Assembly: GCF_003730275.1 (NCBI RefSeq)
Contig: NZ_QTTA01000001.1
Coordinates: 35,854 to 99,853, forward strand
Origin: Brevundimonas halotolerans
Lineage (GTDB): Bacteria > Pseudomonadota > Alphaproteobacteria > Caulobacterales > Caulobacteraceae
Length of the DNA: 64,000 nt
Reading direction: 5' to 3'
In this document: positions 33,983 to 42,646 of the stretch, one piece after another
Layout: each line of letters opens with the position of its first letter
Numbering within the stretch: position 1 is the first letter of the stretch
The notes under the pieces: generated by a model
The model's database searches: none
The model's input: the letters and a program-made list of their open reading frames with translations, nothing else
What the model was told of the DNA's origin: nothing
Program-made: the position numbers and the translations under genes

Positions 33983-35221
33983 ATGGCGTCATCCTCCTCG
34001 AAACCGCCCGGCATGGGCGGCCCGCTGGTCGGGCTGGCGGCGGCCCTGTTCGGCGGTCTGGCCGCGGGGGCCGGTGCCGCGCACCTCCTGCATCGGAAAG
34101 GCCACAAGGTCGGCGTGGATTTGCGCCGCTACCGCCCCGAGCCCGCCGAACCTCTGCCCCCGACGCCCGAGGACTATGAGGCCCGGGAACCCGGGCGCGG
34201 AAGGGTGGCGCAAAAGCCCGGCCAGATACCGCGTAAGGGCTGGACCGACATCCTGTGGCGCACCGGCGCCAGCTATTTCGGGGACCGGGTCGGATTCGTT
34301 TCGGGCGGAGTCACTTTCTTTGTGCTGCTGGCCCTGTTTCCGACGCTGGCTACCATCGTCACTGTCTATGGCCTGTTCGCGGACCCCGAGGACGCCTGGG
34401 GAAGATTGCGCTTCCTCTATTCCGTCCTGCCCTCCGGCGTGGCGCAGTTCATCGGCGGTGAGATGCAGAGGCTGGCCGAGGACTCCCGGCCGCGCTTGAC
34501 GGTGACGCTGATCGGCACATTGGCCCTGTCGCTTTGGGTCGCCAACAACGGCATCAAGACGCTCTTCTACGGGCTGAACATCGCCTATCACGAGGTCGAG
34601 CGACGCAATGTCGTCCACTACAATCTGTTGTGCATGGGGTTCACCCTGGCGGGTCTGGCGGCGGTTCTGGTGACCGCAGCCCTGGTGGTCGGGGTGCCGC
34701 TGGTTCTGGGGCCCCTGGGTCTCGCCACCCATCTGGAGCCACTGGCTCCCCTGCGTTGGCTCGTGCTCTATGTTGTCTACATTACGGCGCTGACGGTCAT
34801 CTACAGGCATGGCCCCTGCCGGGCGCGGGCGCGTTGGCGTTGGCTGACGCCCGGCGCCGTGATGGCGGCCACCCTCAGTCTGGGCTTGTCGGCTGTGTTC
34901 AGCTGGTATCTGCAAAATTTCGTGAGGACTGACAGCTTTGGCCCGCTGGCGGCTATGATGGGTTTCCTGCTGTGGACCTGGCTGACCGTGCAGATCATCC
35001 TGATGGGCGCCGAGCTGAACGCCGAGATCGAGCACCAGACGGCCGTCGACACGACCGTTGGCGAGCCGGAGCCGATCGGCGAGCGTGGCGCCATCGTCGC
35101 CGACAGTGTGGGCGCCAAACGCGGCAGCCCCGCCGCGCTGAACTTCACGCTCAAACACGCTGAGGCGATATCCGACCGACTGCTGCGGCGGCGCAATCGC
35201 AAGCGTGCCCGGAAGAGCTAG
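33983..35221 (+). CDS. YihY/BrkB-family membrane protein
   Basis: The 412-residue protein has a roughly 90-residue Pro/Arg-rich cytoplasmic N-terminus, then the YihY/virulence factor BrkB core of six helices. Family motifs include DRVGFVSGGVTFFVLLALFPTLATIVTVYGLF, WVANNGIKTLFYGLNIAYHEVERRN and the late RARWRWLTPGAVMAATL with FGPLAAMMGFLLWTWLTVQIILMGAELNAEIE. A basic C-terminal tail (LRRRNRKRARKS) follows. BrkB proteins were once thought to be ribonuclease BN, now discounted; function is unsettled. It is divergent from prmC and convergent with the GGDEF-EAL gene. Confidence 0.88.
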   Translation: MASSSSKPPGMGGPLVGLAAALFGGLAAGAGAAHLLHRKGHKVGVDLRRYRPEPAEPLPPTPEDYEAREPGRGRVAQKPGQIPRKGWTDILWRTGASYFGDRVGFVSGGVTFFVLLALFPTLATIVTVYGLFADPEDAWGRLRFLYSVLPSGVAQFIGGEMQRLAEDSRPRLTVTLIGTLALSLWVANNGIKTLFYGLNIAYHEVERRNVVHYNLLCMGFTLAGLAAVLVTAALVVGVPLVLGPLGLATHLEPLAPLRWLVLYVVYITALTVIYRHGPCRARARWRWLTPGAVMAATLSLGLSAVFSWYLQNFVRTDSFGPLAAMMGFLLWTWLTVQIILMGAELNAEIEHQTAVDTTVGEPEPIGERGAIVADSVGAKRGSPAALNFTLKHAEAISDRLLRRRNRKRARKS

Positions 35222-35224
35222 ACC

Positions 35225-36892
35225 TCAGGCCGAGCGGGCGCGGATGGGGGCGGCCCCATCGGACAGGGACTCGTTCAGGTAAACCTCGGCTTCCTGCGCA
35301 GGCAGGGCCGGGGCATAGCCGAAGCCCTGCCCGTAGTGACAGTTGTCCTGCAGCAGCAGGGCCGCCAGACCGGCGTTCTCGACGCCCTCGGCCACGACCT
35401 CCAGCGACAGGTCACGCCCGAGATTGACGACCGAGCGCACGATCTTGGCTGAGCCCTCGTCCCGATCCATGGTCAGCACGAAATAGCGGTCGATCTTGAG
35501 CGTATCGAACGGCAGACGCGCCAGATAGCTGAGTGACGAGAAACCGGTGCCGAAGTCGTCCAGCGCCAGCGAGGCCCCGACCTCTTTCAGGCGCGCCAGC
35601 ACCACCGCAGCACTGGCCGTGTCGCGCATGATGTCACCTTCGGTGACCTCCAGCTTCAGCGCACCGCGGGGCAGGCCAGTCTCTTCGATGATACGGGCCA
35701 CGTCCTCGACCAGATTGGGGCGCTCGATCTCGCCGACCGACAGATTGACGCTGCAGAACAGCTTGCCGGCCATCGGGTGGCGCTTCAGCCATTCGGCCAG
35801 CTGGCGCGCGGCTTGGGTCATCATCAGCAGACCCAGCTCGTTCATCAGACCCATTTCGTCGGTCAGGGTCAGGAATTCGTCGGGCGGGACCAGCCCCCGC
35901 TTGGGGTGACGCCAACGACACAGAGCCTCAAACCCGGCCACGGCGCCGGTCTTGAGGTTCACGATGGGCTGATAGAAGGCTTCGATCTCGCCGCGCACAA
36001 AGGCATTGCGCAGGTCAGACTCCAGCGCCAGTCGCGACAGGCTGTCGGTTTCCAACGCCCGACCATAGGCGGCAGCGCCGCCGCGGCCAGCCGACTTGGC
36101 CTGCTCGACCGCTAGCTCAACCCTACGCAGCAGTTCGCCGGGATCCGGGGCATCGGGCCCGCCCTCGGCCGTCACGGCCCCGATCGAGACCGTCGGATAG
36201 ATGTCAAAGCCGGCGACCCGCAGCGGCTGTTCCAGCGCCTGACGCAGGCGGCCCGGGACATGGCCGGTGCCCTTGCGAACCAGAACCGCGAACTCATCCT
36301 CGCCGATCCGGGCAGGCAGGTCGTCGCCCGAGAAAGCTGCTGCCAGACGGGAGCCCAGGGCAGACAACACCCGATCCACCCGCTCATGGCCCAGCGCCTC
36401 GTTGAGACGACGCAGGCGATCCACATCGGCGACCACCAGCTCATAGTCTCCGGCCCGCGTCAGGGTCTCGCCGACCCGCGCGAGGAAGGAGCGCCGGTCC
36501 AGCAATCCGGTCAAGGGATCACGGTCCGATCCGGCAAAGGTTGTCTCCAGCGCGACCACACCTGCGGCCCGCAGACCGTCTTCCAGCCAGACACCGCGCC
36601 ACAGACAGGTCGGATGATCCCGCATGCGCAGACGCACGGCGATTTCGGTGCCTTCCGCCTGGGGCTTGAGCAGGGCCTCTGCCAATGCCCGGTCCTGCGG
36701 CATGGCCACTGCGGCAAAGGCGGCGCCGGAACATTCGGGGGCCAGCGGGCCCAGTCCCAGCGGTCGGCTGGCCCCGGTCACGCGCAAGCGGTCCTCGGAC
36801 GGGGTCCAGACCCACAGGGCCGAGTCAGCCGCTGCCAGCGCCTCGATGGCCATCGAGGCATCCCAGGCCAGGGCTGATTGCCGCGTACTCAC
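35225..36892 (-). CDS. Cyclic-di-GMP phosphodiesterase with degenerate GGDEF and intact EAL domain
   Basis: This 555-residue cytoplasmic protein has an N-terminal region of about 125 residues (a possible PAS-like sensor). A GGDEF domain follows with LTGLLDRRSFL but the active loop reads GEDEF, so cyclase activity is unlikely. The C-terminal EAL domain has all expected catalytic motifs: FEALCRW, NLSVGE, EVTEGD, DDFGTGFSSLSYL, LKIDRYF, VVAEGVE and the Gln in YGQGFGYAPALP. It should degrade c-di-GMP and the GEDEF half may sense GTP, as in PdeA-type proteins. The stop is four bases from that of the BrkB gene. Its start overlaps the GNAT gene end by four bases, so it is cotranscribed. Confidence 0.92.
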   Translation of the reverse strand: MSTRQSALAWDASMAIEALAAADSALWVWTPSEDRLRVTGASRPLGLGPLAPECSGAAFAAVAMPQDRALAEALLKPQAEGTEIAVRLRMRDHPTCLWRGVWLEDGLRAAGVVALETTFAGSDRDPLTGLLDRRSFLARVGETLTRAGDYELVVADVDRLRRLNEALGHERVDRVLSALGSRLAAAFSGDDLPARIGEDEFAVLVRKGTGHVPGRLRQALEQPLRVAGFDIYPTVSIGAVTAEGGPDAPDPGELLRRVELAVEQAKSAGRGGAAAYGRALETDSLSRLALESDLRNAFVRGEIEAFYQPIVNLKTGAVAGFEALCRWRHPKRGLVPPDEFLTLTDEMGLMNELGLLMMTQAARQLAEWLKRHPMAGKLFCSVNLSVGEIERPNLVEDVARIIEETGLPRGALKLEVTEGDIMRDTASAAVVLARLKEVGASLALDDFGTGFSSLSYLARLPFDTLKIDRYFVLTMDRDEGSAKIVRSVVNLGRDLSLEVVAEGVENAGLAALLLQDNCHYGQGFGYAPALPAQEAEVYLNESLSDGAAPIRARSA

Positions 36893-37512
36893 CCGCCTGA
36901 ACGATCCTCACCCGGCGCTTTGCCAGCGCCATCCTCGTGTCGATCATCGACACGTCCGAACAGAAGATGATCTGCCCATGCGCCGTTAATTTTGAGATAA
37001 GCCCGGGCCATTCCTTCGGACTCAAACCCGGCTTTTTCCAGGACCCGGCGCGAGGCGACGTTCCACGGCACGCAGGCCGCCTCGACCCGGTGGAGGTTCA
37101 GCGTGTCGAACGCAAAGGCGACCATGCCCCGGACCGCAGCCGTGCAATAGCCCTTCCCGGCATGGGGTTGGCCGATCCAGTAGCCGAGGGTCCCGGCCTC
37201 GCTGACGCCTCGGCGGATGTGGGACAGGGTGACCGCACCGGCCAGCTGGCCGCTGGAGGCTTCGAACACAAAGAACGGCCAGGCCGTGCCGAGGTCCATC
37301 TCTCGGCCGTAAAGAGCCAGACGCCTTCGAAAGGCGGGTCGGGTCAGATCGTCTTCGGGCCAGGCGGGCTCAAAGGGCGCCAGATAGGCCTGTGACACCG
37401 CCCGGAGCGCGGCCCAGGCTTCATAGTCCGCCGAACGCGGCGGACGCAGCACAACCCCCTCCGACTGAAGCGTCGGGCCAGACCGCTCGCTGATCCAGTC
37501 CAGAATAGCCAT
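36889..37512 (-). CDS. GNAT-family N-acetyltransferase, RimJ-like
   Basis: This 207-residue acetyltransferase matches the RimJ/RimL group: GVVLRPPRSADYEAWAALR at the N-terminus, TLSHIRRGVSEAGTLGYWIGQPHAGKGYCTAAVRG with the acetyl-CoA loop, and LHRVEAACVPWNVASRRVLEKAGFESEGMARAYLKINGAWADHLLF at the end. The classic role is acetylation of ribosomal-protein or other N-termini; the target here is unknown. The gene ends in ATGA overlap with the GGDEF-EAL gene and begins 9 bases from the M16 gene, so it is part of the downstream end of the oxidase cluster transcript. Confidence 0.88.
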   Translation of the reverse strand: MAILDWISERSGPTLQSEGVVLRPPRSADYEAWAALRAVSQAYLAPFEPAWPEDDLTRPAFRRRLALYGREMDLGTAWPFFVFEASSGQLAGAVTLSHIRRGVSEAGTLGYWIGQPHAGKGYCTAAVRGMVAFAFDTLNLHRVEAACVPWNVASRRVLEKAGFESEGMARAYLKINGAWADHLLFGRVDDRHEDGAGKAPGEDRSGG

Positions 37513-37521
37513 CGGTCAGGC

Positions 37522-38787
37522 TTATCCTGTCAGGGCGCGCTCGAACAGCAGGCCCGCTGACAGGCCGGCCTTCGGTCCGAGCACCGCCGTGGCCGTCAGG
37601 CCCGGCGCCAGACAGCTTGCCAGGGCCTGCCGCACATCCTCACGGCTCTGGGACATGACCTCGTCGACCATGGCGTCGCTGCTGACCGGATGGCCGAAGA
37701 TCAGCGACTGGGTTGCCAGTCGCCCGGCGCGCGCGACGGGGCTTTCGTCGGCCATGCGGATGCCGGCCCGGGCGACGGCGCGGGCGCGGTCGAGTTCGCG
37801 GTCGGTCGGACCGTCGGTCACCAGCGCCCGGATCGTCTCGCCACAGACCCGGGCCAGTTCAGCCGCCCGGTCGGCAGCTGAGCCCGCATAGATGCCCAGC
37901 AGGCCGCAGTCGGCATAGCTCTCGTGGTAGGCGTCGATGGCATAGGCCAGTCCCCGCTCTTCCCGGGCGGTCTGGAACAGGCGCGAGGCCATGCCACCCC
38001 CCAGAATCTCGACGCCCAGCCTCAGCGCGGGCCGGCGCGGGTCGGTATGGCTGAGGCCCGGAAGCAGGAAGACCAGATTCGCCTGCTCGATCCGACGAGC
38101 CAGCCGCGCCTCACCGCCCATGAACGTCCCGGACGGCACAGGCGACGCCGCGCGGGCGGCGCCTTCCAAAAAGCCGCGCTCGACCAGGGCCAGAAGCCGC
38201 GCCTCATCGACATTCCCCGATACGGACACCACGATCCGGTCAGGCCGGTACATGTCCGCACGGAAGGCCCGGATGGCTTCGCGGTCGATGGGGGCCAGCG
38301 TCTCAACCTGACCGAGGATGGCGCGTCCCAGAGGCTGGCCCTCGAACGCGCGCGACTGCGCCATTTCGAAGACGTGGTCGTCGGGGGTATCAAACGCCTC
38401 GGCGATTTCCTGAGCGACGACGTCCTTTTCGCGTTCGACCTCATCCGAATCGAACACCGGGCGGAAGATCAGGTCGGAGATCACCTGAAGTGCGGTCTCC
38501 AGCCCGTCCGCCATGGCCCGGACCTCGAAGACGGTCCGCTCATAGCCGGTCGAGGCATTGATCGAGCCGCCCCCGGCCTCGATCCGCTCGACAATCTCGC
38601 GGGCCGACATGTCGCCCGCCCCCTTGAACACCATGTGCTCCAGGAAATGGGACCAGCCGGAATGCTCGGGGCTTTCGTGCCGCGCGCCGGCGGCGATGGC
38701 CACGCAGACAGCCACGGTCTGCAGACCCGGAATTGGATCGCAGACGACGCGGACGCCATTCGGCAGGGTGTGGGATTTCAGGGTCAG
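37522..38787 (-). CDS. M16-family metallopeptidase (processing-peptidase type), probable CTG start
   Basis: This roughly 421-residue zinc peptidase resembles the bacterial mitochondrial-processing-peptidase relatives. The zinc motif is HFLEH in GWSHFLEHMVFKG, followed by the ARE-IVERIEAGGGSINASTGYERT segment and the Glu in EREKDVVAQEIAE. The nearest GTG codon at 38715 would remove the expected N-terminal strand, TLKSHTLPNGVRVVCDPIPG, which is encoded intact upstream with no ATG, GTG or TTG in frame. The best fit is CTG at 38787-38785, overlapping the SURF1 stop as CTGA. A GGAAG lies about 12 bases upstream. An undetected sequence error is the alternative. The protease role in the oxidase cluster is unknown. 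Confidence 0.78.
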   Translation of the reverse strand: MTLKSHTLPNGVRVVCDPIPGLQTVAVCVAIAAGARHESPEHSGWSHFLEHMVFKGAGDMSAREIVERIEAGGGSINASTGYERTVFEVRAMADGLETALQVISDLIFRPVFDSDEVEREKDVVAQEIAEAFDTPDDHVFEMAQSRAFEGQPLGRAILGQVETLAPIDREAIRAFRADMYRPDRIVVSVSGNVDEARLLALVERGFLEGAARAASPVPSGTFMGGEARLARRIEQANLVFLLPGLSHTDPRRPALRLGVEILGGGMASRLFQTAREERGLAYAIDAYHESYADCGLLGIYAGSAADRAAELARVCGETIRALVTDGPTDRELDRARAVARAGIRMADESPVARAGRLATQSLIFGHPVSSDAMVDEVMSQSREDVRQALASCLAPGLTATAVLGPKAGLSAGLLFERALTG

Positions 38788-39467
38788 GATGTCAGCTTCC
38801 GGCGGAGCAGAGCGATGTAGAATCCGGCCAGCGCAAGCGCCAGGCCGAACCAGGTCAGGGCATAGCCCAGATGGTTATTTGAAAACGCGGCGGGAGGGGC
38901 GGAGGGTTGCAGTGCCTCCCAACCCGGCCATGCCGAGCCGGTGGCAAACAGCACATAGGGAGGCACCGGGCCCTCGACGCCCAGCGCCCGGCTCATGGCC
39001 TCGGTGTCGCGGGCGTAGAAGCGGTTACCCTCCGGCGGCGGGGCAAAGGCGCCGGGCACTTCCACCCGCCGGGCCTGGGCGGTGATGGCGGGGATGGCAG
39101 CGGGCTGTTGCGCCGGGCGGGCGCTCACCGTTTCGGGCACAAAGCCCAGGTCGACCAGCCAGCCGTCACAGCTGGAGATCAGACGCACGCCCACCTCTCC
39201 GTCCTGGATGGATTGAAGCTCTACCCACCGGCCGTTCTGGAAATCACAGACGAGCACGGCCGTGCGGAACTCCGGATCCGGCATCTGCGCGAGGGCCTCC
39301 AGAGACACCGGCGGCAGGTCGGCAGCGGCCTCGGCGCGAGCGATCAGGCCCTGCTTCCACTGAAGGCGCTGAACCTGCCACACGCCCAGCGACACGAGCA
39401 GGACGAAAGCCAGAAGCGAGACGATGGTCAGCCCCCAGGGAAAGCGGGCCGTCCTGTGTTCAGACAT
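38784..39467 (-). CDS. SURF1-family cytochrome oxidase assembly protein
   Basis: This 227-residue protein has the SURF1 layout: an N-terminal membrane helix (WGLTIVSLLAFVLLVSLGVWQVQRL), a periplasmic domain, and a C-terminal helix (ALTWFGLALALAGFYIALL). Family-type motifs are GVWQVQRLQWKQGLIAR near the first helix and HLGYALTWFGLALA near the second. SURF1 helps insert haem a into the aa3 oxidase. I start at MSEHRTARF, which overlaps the DUF983 stop by eight bases, as is typical of the cluster. The alternative upstream ATG would make the overlap longer. Confidence 0.88.
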   Translation of the reverse strand: MSEHRTARFPWGLTIVSLLAFVLLVSLGVWQVQRLQWKQGLIARAEAAADLPPVSLEALAQMPDPEFRTAVLVCDFQNGRWVELQSIQDGEVGVRLISSCDGWLVDLGFVPETVSARPAQQPAAIPAITAQARRVEVPGAFAPPPEGNRFYARDTEAMSRALGVEGPVPPYVLFATGSAWPGWEALQPSAPPAAFSNNHLGYALTWFGLALALAGFYIALLRRKLTS

Positions 39468-39852
39468 GGGGCGCGACTCCATGGTGGCGATCGCGGATCT
39501 GCAGGGCAATCATCAGCCCCTTGCCCGGACGCATCAAGCCGAAGGACAGGGCCAGAACCAGCGGCACCGCCACGATCAGCAACACCCACAGCGGGGGCGC
39601 AAAGGCGATCTGCAGGCCCAGCGCAAGAAACGCCGAGATGCCGCCCGAGATCTGCATGATGAAGACGGATGCTCCATCGCCGGTGTTCAGCCGGGTGAAG
39701 TCGGTGCCGCAGACCGCGCAGCAATCCACCACCTTGAGAAAGCCGGCGAACAGTTTGCCCTCGCCGCAGGCCGGGCACCGGCAAAGCAAACCGGCGCGGA
39801 TCGGGTTGATCCGCGCCGGCTGAAGATCGATCCCTGTGGGCCCGTTGATCAC
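39460..39852 (-). CDS. DUF983 zinc-ribbon membrane protein
   Basis: The 130-residue protein has an N-terminal zinc ribbon with two Cys pairs (CRCPACGEGKLF and CCAVCGTDF). Two membrane segments follow: VFIMQISGGISAFLALGLQIAF and WVLLIVAVPLVLALSFGLM. DUF983 genes sit next to ctaE and surf1 in many alphaproteobacterial aa3 oxidase clusters, so an assembly role is likely but not established. Its ATG overlaps the ctaE stop by four bases. Confidence 0.85.
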   Translation of the reverse strand: MINGPTGIDLQPARINPIRAGLLCRCPACGEGKLFAGFLKVVDCCAVCGTDFTRLNTGDGASVFIMQISGGISAFLALGLQIAFAPPLWVLLIVAVPLVLALSFGLMRPGKGLMIALQIRDRHHGVAPHV

Positions 39853-40745
39853 CCGTAGATGACGTAGACGAAGGCGAACAGGAACAGCCAGACCACGTCG
39901 ACGAAGTGCCAGTACCAGGCCGCGGCCTCAAAGCCGAAATGCTTCTTCGGCGACATCTGGCCCGCCATCAGCCGCAGCAGGCAGACGGCCAGGAACAGGG
40001 TGCCGATCAGCACGTGGAACCCGTGAAAACCGGTCGCCATGAAGAAGATCGACCCGTACAGGCCCGAGTTCACCGCTTCCTCGTTGAAGAACAGGTTCTC
40101 GTGGATGATGTGGTAATATTCGTACGCCTGAACGCCGGTGAACAGCACCCCCAGAAGAACCGTGATCAGCAGGCCCAGCTTGGCGCCTTTGCGGTCACCG
40201 ACCTGAAGCGCGTGGTGGGCCCAGGTGACCGTCGTACCGCTCAGCAGCAGGATGACGGTGTTCAGCAGCGGCAGTTGCCAGGCATCCAGCACCTCGACGC
40301 CCTTGGGCGGCCACAGGCTCGTACCATCGGCATTGGTCCACGCGGTGGCCGTGTCGGTCCAGAAGCTGATCGCCGGGATGTGTGCGCGCACCTCGTTGTA
40401 GACGGACATTTCGAAGAACATCCAGAAGAAGGCCGCGAAGAACATGATTTCCGACGCGATGAACAGCACCATGCCGTAGCGCAGGCCGATCGAGACGACC
40501 GGCGTGTGATCGCCCTGACGGCTTTCCTTGATCACGTCGCTCCACCAGCCGAACATGGAATAGAGCACGCCCGCCAGACCGGCGAAGAACAGCCACTGGG
40601 TCCCGGCCTCAAGACCAAAGACGCCTTTCATCCAGGCAACCGCGCCGACCATCATCACCGTGACGGCGATCGAGGCGACCAGCGGCCACGGGCTGGGATT
40701 GACCAGGTGATAGTCGTGATGAGGAGCGGCGTGCGCGTCAGCCAT
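39849..40745 (-). CDS. ctaE: Cytochrome c oxidase subunit III
   Basis: This 298-residue subunit of the aa3-type oxidase has seven membrane helices and begins with HHDYHLVNPSPWPLVASIAV. Characteristic stretches are VSIGLRYGMVLFIASEIMFFAAFFWMFF (with the conserved Glu), NTVILLLSGTTVTWAHHAL, YFNEEAVNSGLYGSIFFMATGFHGFHVLIGT (as FFNEEAVN here) and WHFVDVVWLFLFAFVYVIYG at the end. It stabilises subunits I and II. It lies 48 bases after ctaG. Confidence 0.95.
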   Translation of the reverse strand: MADAHAAPHHDYHLVNPSPWPLVASIAVTVMMVGAVAWMKGVFGLEAGTQWLFFAGLAGVLYSMFGWWSDVIKESRQGDHTPVVSIGLRYGMVLFIASEIMFFAAFFWMFFEMSVYNEVRAHIPAISFWTDTATAWTNADGTSLWPPKGVEVLDAWQLPLLNTVILLLSGTTVTWAHHALQVGDRKGAKLGLLITVLLGVLFTGVQAYEYYHIIHENLFFNEEAVNSGLYGSIFFMATGFHGFHVLIGTLFLAVCLLRLMAGQMSPKKHFGFEAAAWYWHFVDVVWLFLFAFVYVIYG

Positions 40746-40793
40746 TCTGGGGTCTCTTGCTCTCGGATAGACTCGTGATTGGCCCTATAGCGC

Positions 40794-41357
40794 TCACGAT
40801 CCCGACGCGCCAGAGTTTGCCGTCACCGAAGCGGGGTCAAAATCCTTGGTCGGGTAGAACGTATAGCTGAGCGTGATCTGGGTCACGCCCCTGCCTTCGG
40901 GATCGGTGGCCAGTTCGGGGGCCACGAAATACTGCACCGGAAAGCGCATCGTCTCGCCGGCGGGGATGACCTGACCGTCAAAACAGAAGCATTGCAGCTT
41001 CTGGAAATAGGCCCCGGCCCGCTCGGGCACGACATTATAGGCGGCCGTGGCGCCGATCGGCTGATCGGAGGTGTTGGTCACCTCGAAATAGGCCATGCCC
41101 GTCTCGCCGATTCGCACGCGCTGCTGCAGTTGCTCGGCCTTGAACTCCATCGGCAAGTTGCGGACATTGGTGTCGAAGCGGATCAGCACCGTCTCGTCCA
41201 GCACGACGTCCGGGGCCTTGTCGGCCTTGCGCACCGTGCCGTCAAAGCCGGTCACCTGACAGAACAGCTGATAGAGCGGCACGGCGGCAAACGCGGCACC
41301 GGTCATCAGCATGACCACACCGCCGCAGATCAGGGCGATCAGATTCTTGCGATTCAT
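40794..41357 (-). CDS. ctaG: Cytochrome c oxidase assembly protein CtaG/Cox11
   Basis: This 187-residue copper chaperone inserts CuB into subunit I. It has one N-terminal membrane helix (LIALICGGVVMLMTGAAFAAVPLY) and then a periplasmic Cox11 domain. The domain has QVTGFDGT, RFDTNVRNLPMEFKAEQ, and the copper-binding CFCFDGQVIPAGETMRFPVQYFV (the conserved C-F-C pair). The ATG overlaps the small upstream protein stop by four bases. Confidence 0.94.
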   Translation of the reverse strand: MNRKNLIALICGGVVMLMTGAAFAAVPLYQLFCQVTGFDGTVRKADKAPDVVLDETVLIRFDTNVRNLPMEFKAEQLQQRVRIGETGMAYFEVTNTSDQPIGATAAYNVVPERAGAYFQKLQCFCFDGQVIPAGETMRFPVQYFVAPELATDPEGRGVTQITLSYTFYPTKDFDPASVTANSGASGS

Positions 41358-41563
41358 GAGGCGCCCTTGCTACCGGGGCCGGTCGGCTGGGCCGGGGCCT
41401 CGGCGACAGCTCTTGCGGCTGACGAGTCAGAGATGTTCTGCTTCAGGCGCAGAAAGGTCGTCAGAAAGACCAGCACCATGAAGGCGACCAGTCCCAGCGC
41501 GATCCACAGATTGCGGCGCTTGCGGGCGGTCAGTTCTTCTTCGGTCAGGCGCATGAGGGGCAT
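41354..41563 (-). CDS. Small CoxF-like membrane protein
   Basis: The 69-residue single-pass protein (helix [20 protein letters not shown]) has a charged N-terminus [15 protein letters not shown], which resembles the small CoxF-type protein between ctaB and ctaG in alphaproteobacterial clusters. The tail is Ala/Ser/Gly-rich. The start could be either the ATG at 41563 or the one three codons later; neither has a strong ribosome-binding site. The start overlaps the ctaB end by 19 bases. Function is unknown. Confidence 0.75.
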   Translation of the reverse strand: MPLMRLTEEELTARKRRNLWIALGLVAFMVLVFLTTFLRLKQNISDSSAARAVAEAPAQPTGPGSKGAS

Positions 41564-42537
41564 ACCAGGGTGGATGCGGGCAGGTTCTCGAGCAGGAGCG
41601 CCAGGAACAGCAGCATCAGATACAGGATCGAATAGGCGAACAGATTGCGAGCCGGTTTGGCGTCAATCCGCACATCATACAATGCGGCCTCTCGTCCCAC
41701 AGCGGGACCGCCATGGGTTCGGTCGGCCTCGGGCTGATCCCCTGCCCGGCTGCGCCACAGCCGAAAGGCCAGCAGCAGGAACAACAGGCCGCCGATCAGC
41801 GACACACCCAGATAGATCGCTCCCCCGAGGTCCGTCACGCCCGGCAGGATGGCGACCGGCACCAGAACCAGACTGTAGAGCAGGATCTGCAGGCGGGTCG
41901 ACTTCGCCCCCCGCGCCACCGGCATCATGGGAATTCCCGCCCGCGCATAGTCACCGGCCGAATAGAGGGCCAGCGCCCAGCTGTGCGGCGGCGTCCACAG
42001 AAAGATGATCAGGAACAGCAGCCAGGCCTGCCACGGCGCATCGCCGGTCACGGCGGCCCAGCCGATCACCGGAGGGAATGCTCCGGCCGCCCCGCCAATG
42101 ACGATGTTCTGCGGCGTCCGGCGTTTGAGCATCAGGGTGTAGAAGCCGGCGTAATAGACGATGGTCAGCGCCAGCAAGCCGGCCGCGAACCAGTTGGTGT
42201 TCATGCCCAGCAGCATGACCGAGAACAGCGACAGGACCGCGCCATAGGCCAGGGCGTCGTTCTTGTTGACGCGACCGGCGGCGACGGGCCGACCCCGGGT
42301 GCGCTTCATCAGGGCATCGGTCTCGCCCTCCAGCCCCATATTGAGGGCCCCGGCGGCGCCGGCGCCGACCGCAATGCACAGGATGGCGATGGCGGCGACC
42401 AGCGGATTCAGCTGACCTGGTGCAACGACCAGGCCCGTCACCGCCGTGAAGATGACAAGCGACATGACGCGCGGCTTCAGCAGCTGGAAATAGTCACCGG
42501 GCTGGGCAGTCGACAGTCTGGGCCGCGTGTCGGTCAT
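41545..42537 (-). CDS. ctaB: Protohaem IX farnesyltransferase (haem o synthase)
   Basis: This 330-residue membrane enzyme attaches farnesyl to haem b to make haem o, precursor of haem a. About nine membrane helices begin with [20 protein letters not shown]. The first substrate motif reads [19 protein letters not shown], where the family's first aspartate position is a Glu. The second region is [27 protein letters not shown]. It is cotranscribed with ctaD across a 110-base gap containing a hairpin. The C-terminal tail from about residue 265 is somewhat extended. Confidence 0.92.
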   Translation of the reverse strand: MTDTRPRLSTAQPGDYFQLLKPRVMSLVIFTAVTGLVVAPGQLNPLVAAIAILCIAVGAGAAGALNMGLEGETDALMKRTRGRPVAAGRVNKNDALAYGAVLSLFSVMLLGMNTNWFAAGLLALTIVYYAGFYTLMLKRRTPQNIVIGGAAGAFPPVIGWAAVTGDAPWQAWLLFLIIFLWTPPHSWALALYSAGDYARAGIPMMPVARGAKSTRLQILLYSLVLVPVAILPGVTDLGGAIYLGVSLIGGLLFLLLAFRLWRSRAGDQPEADRTHGGPAVGREAALYDVRIDAKPARNLFAYSILYLMLLFLALLLENLPASTLVCPSCA

Positions 42538-42571
42538 GGGTCGGGAGACCGTGTCGTTCTATGAAAGGTCA

Positions 42572-42602
42572 GGACCGTCCCTTCACAAGGAAGGGACGGT
42601 CC
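42572..42602 (-). other. 13-bp perfect hairpin between ctaD and ctaB
   Basis: A perfect 13-bp inverted repeat (42572-42584 and 42590-42602) with a 5-base loop lies in the transcribed gap. No T-run follows in the minus direction, so mRNA processing or differential stability of ctaD over ctaB is more likely than termination. Confidence 0.75.
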
Positions 42603-42646
42603 CGGGGACTTCGGATCAGGCCGTCCGGCGCGGATGCGCCCTCGGG

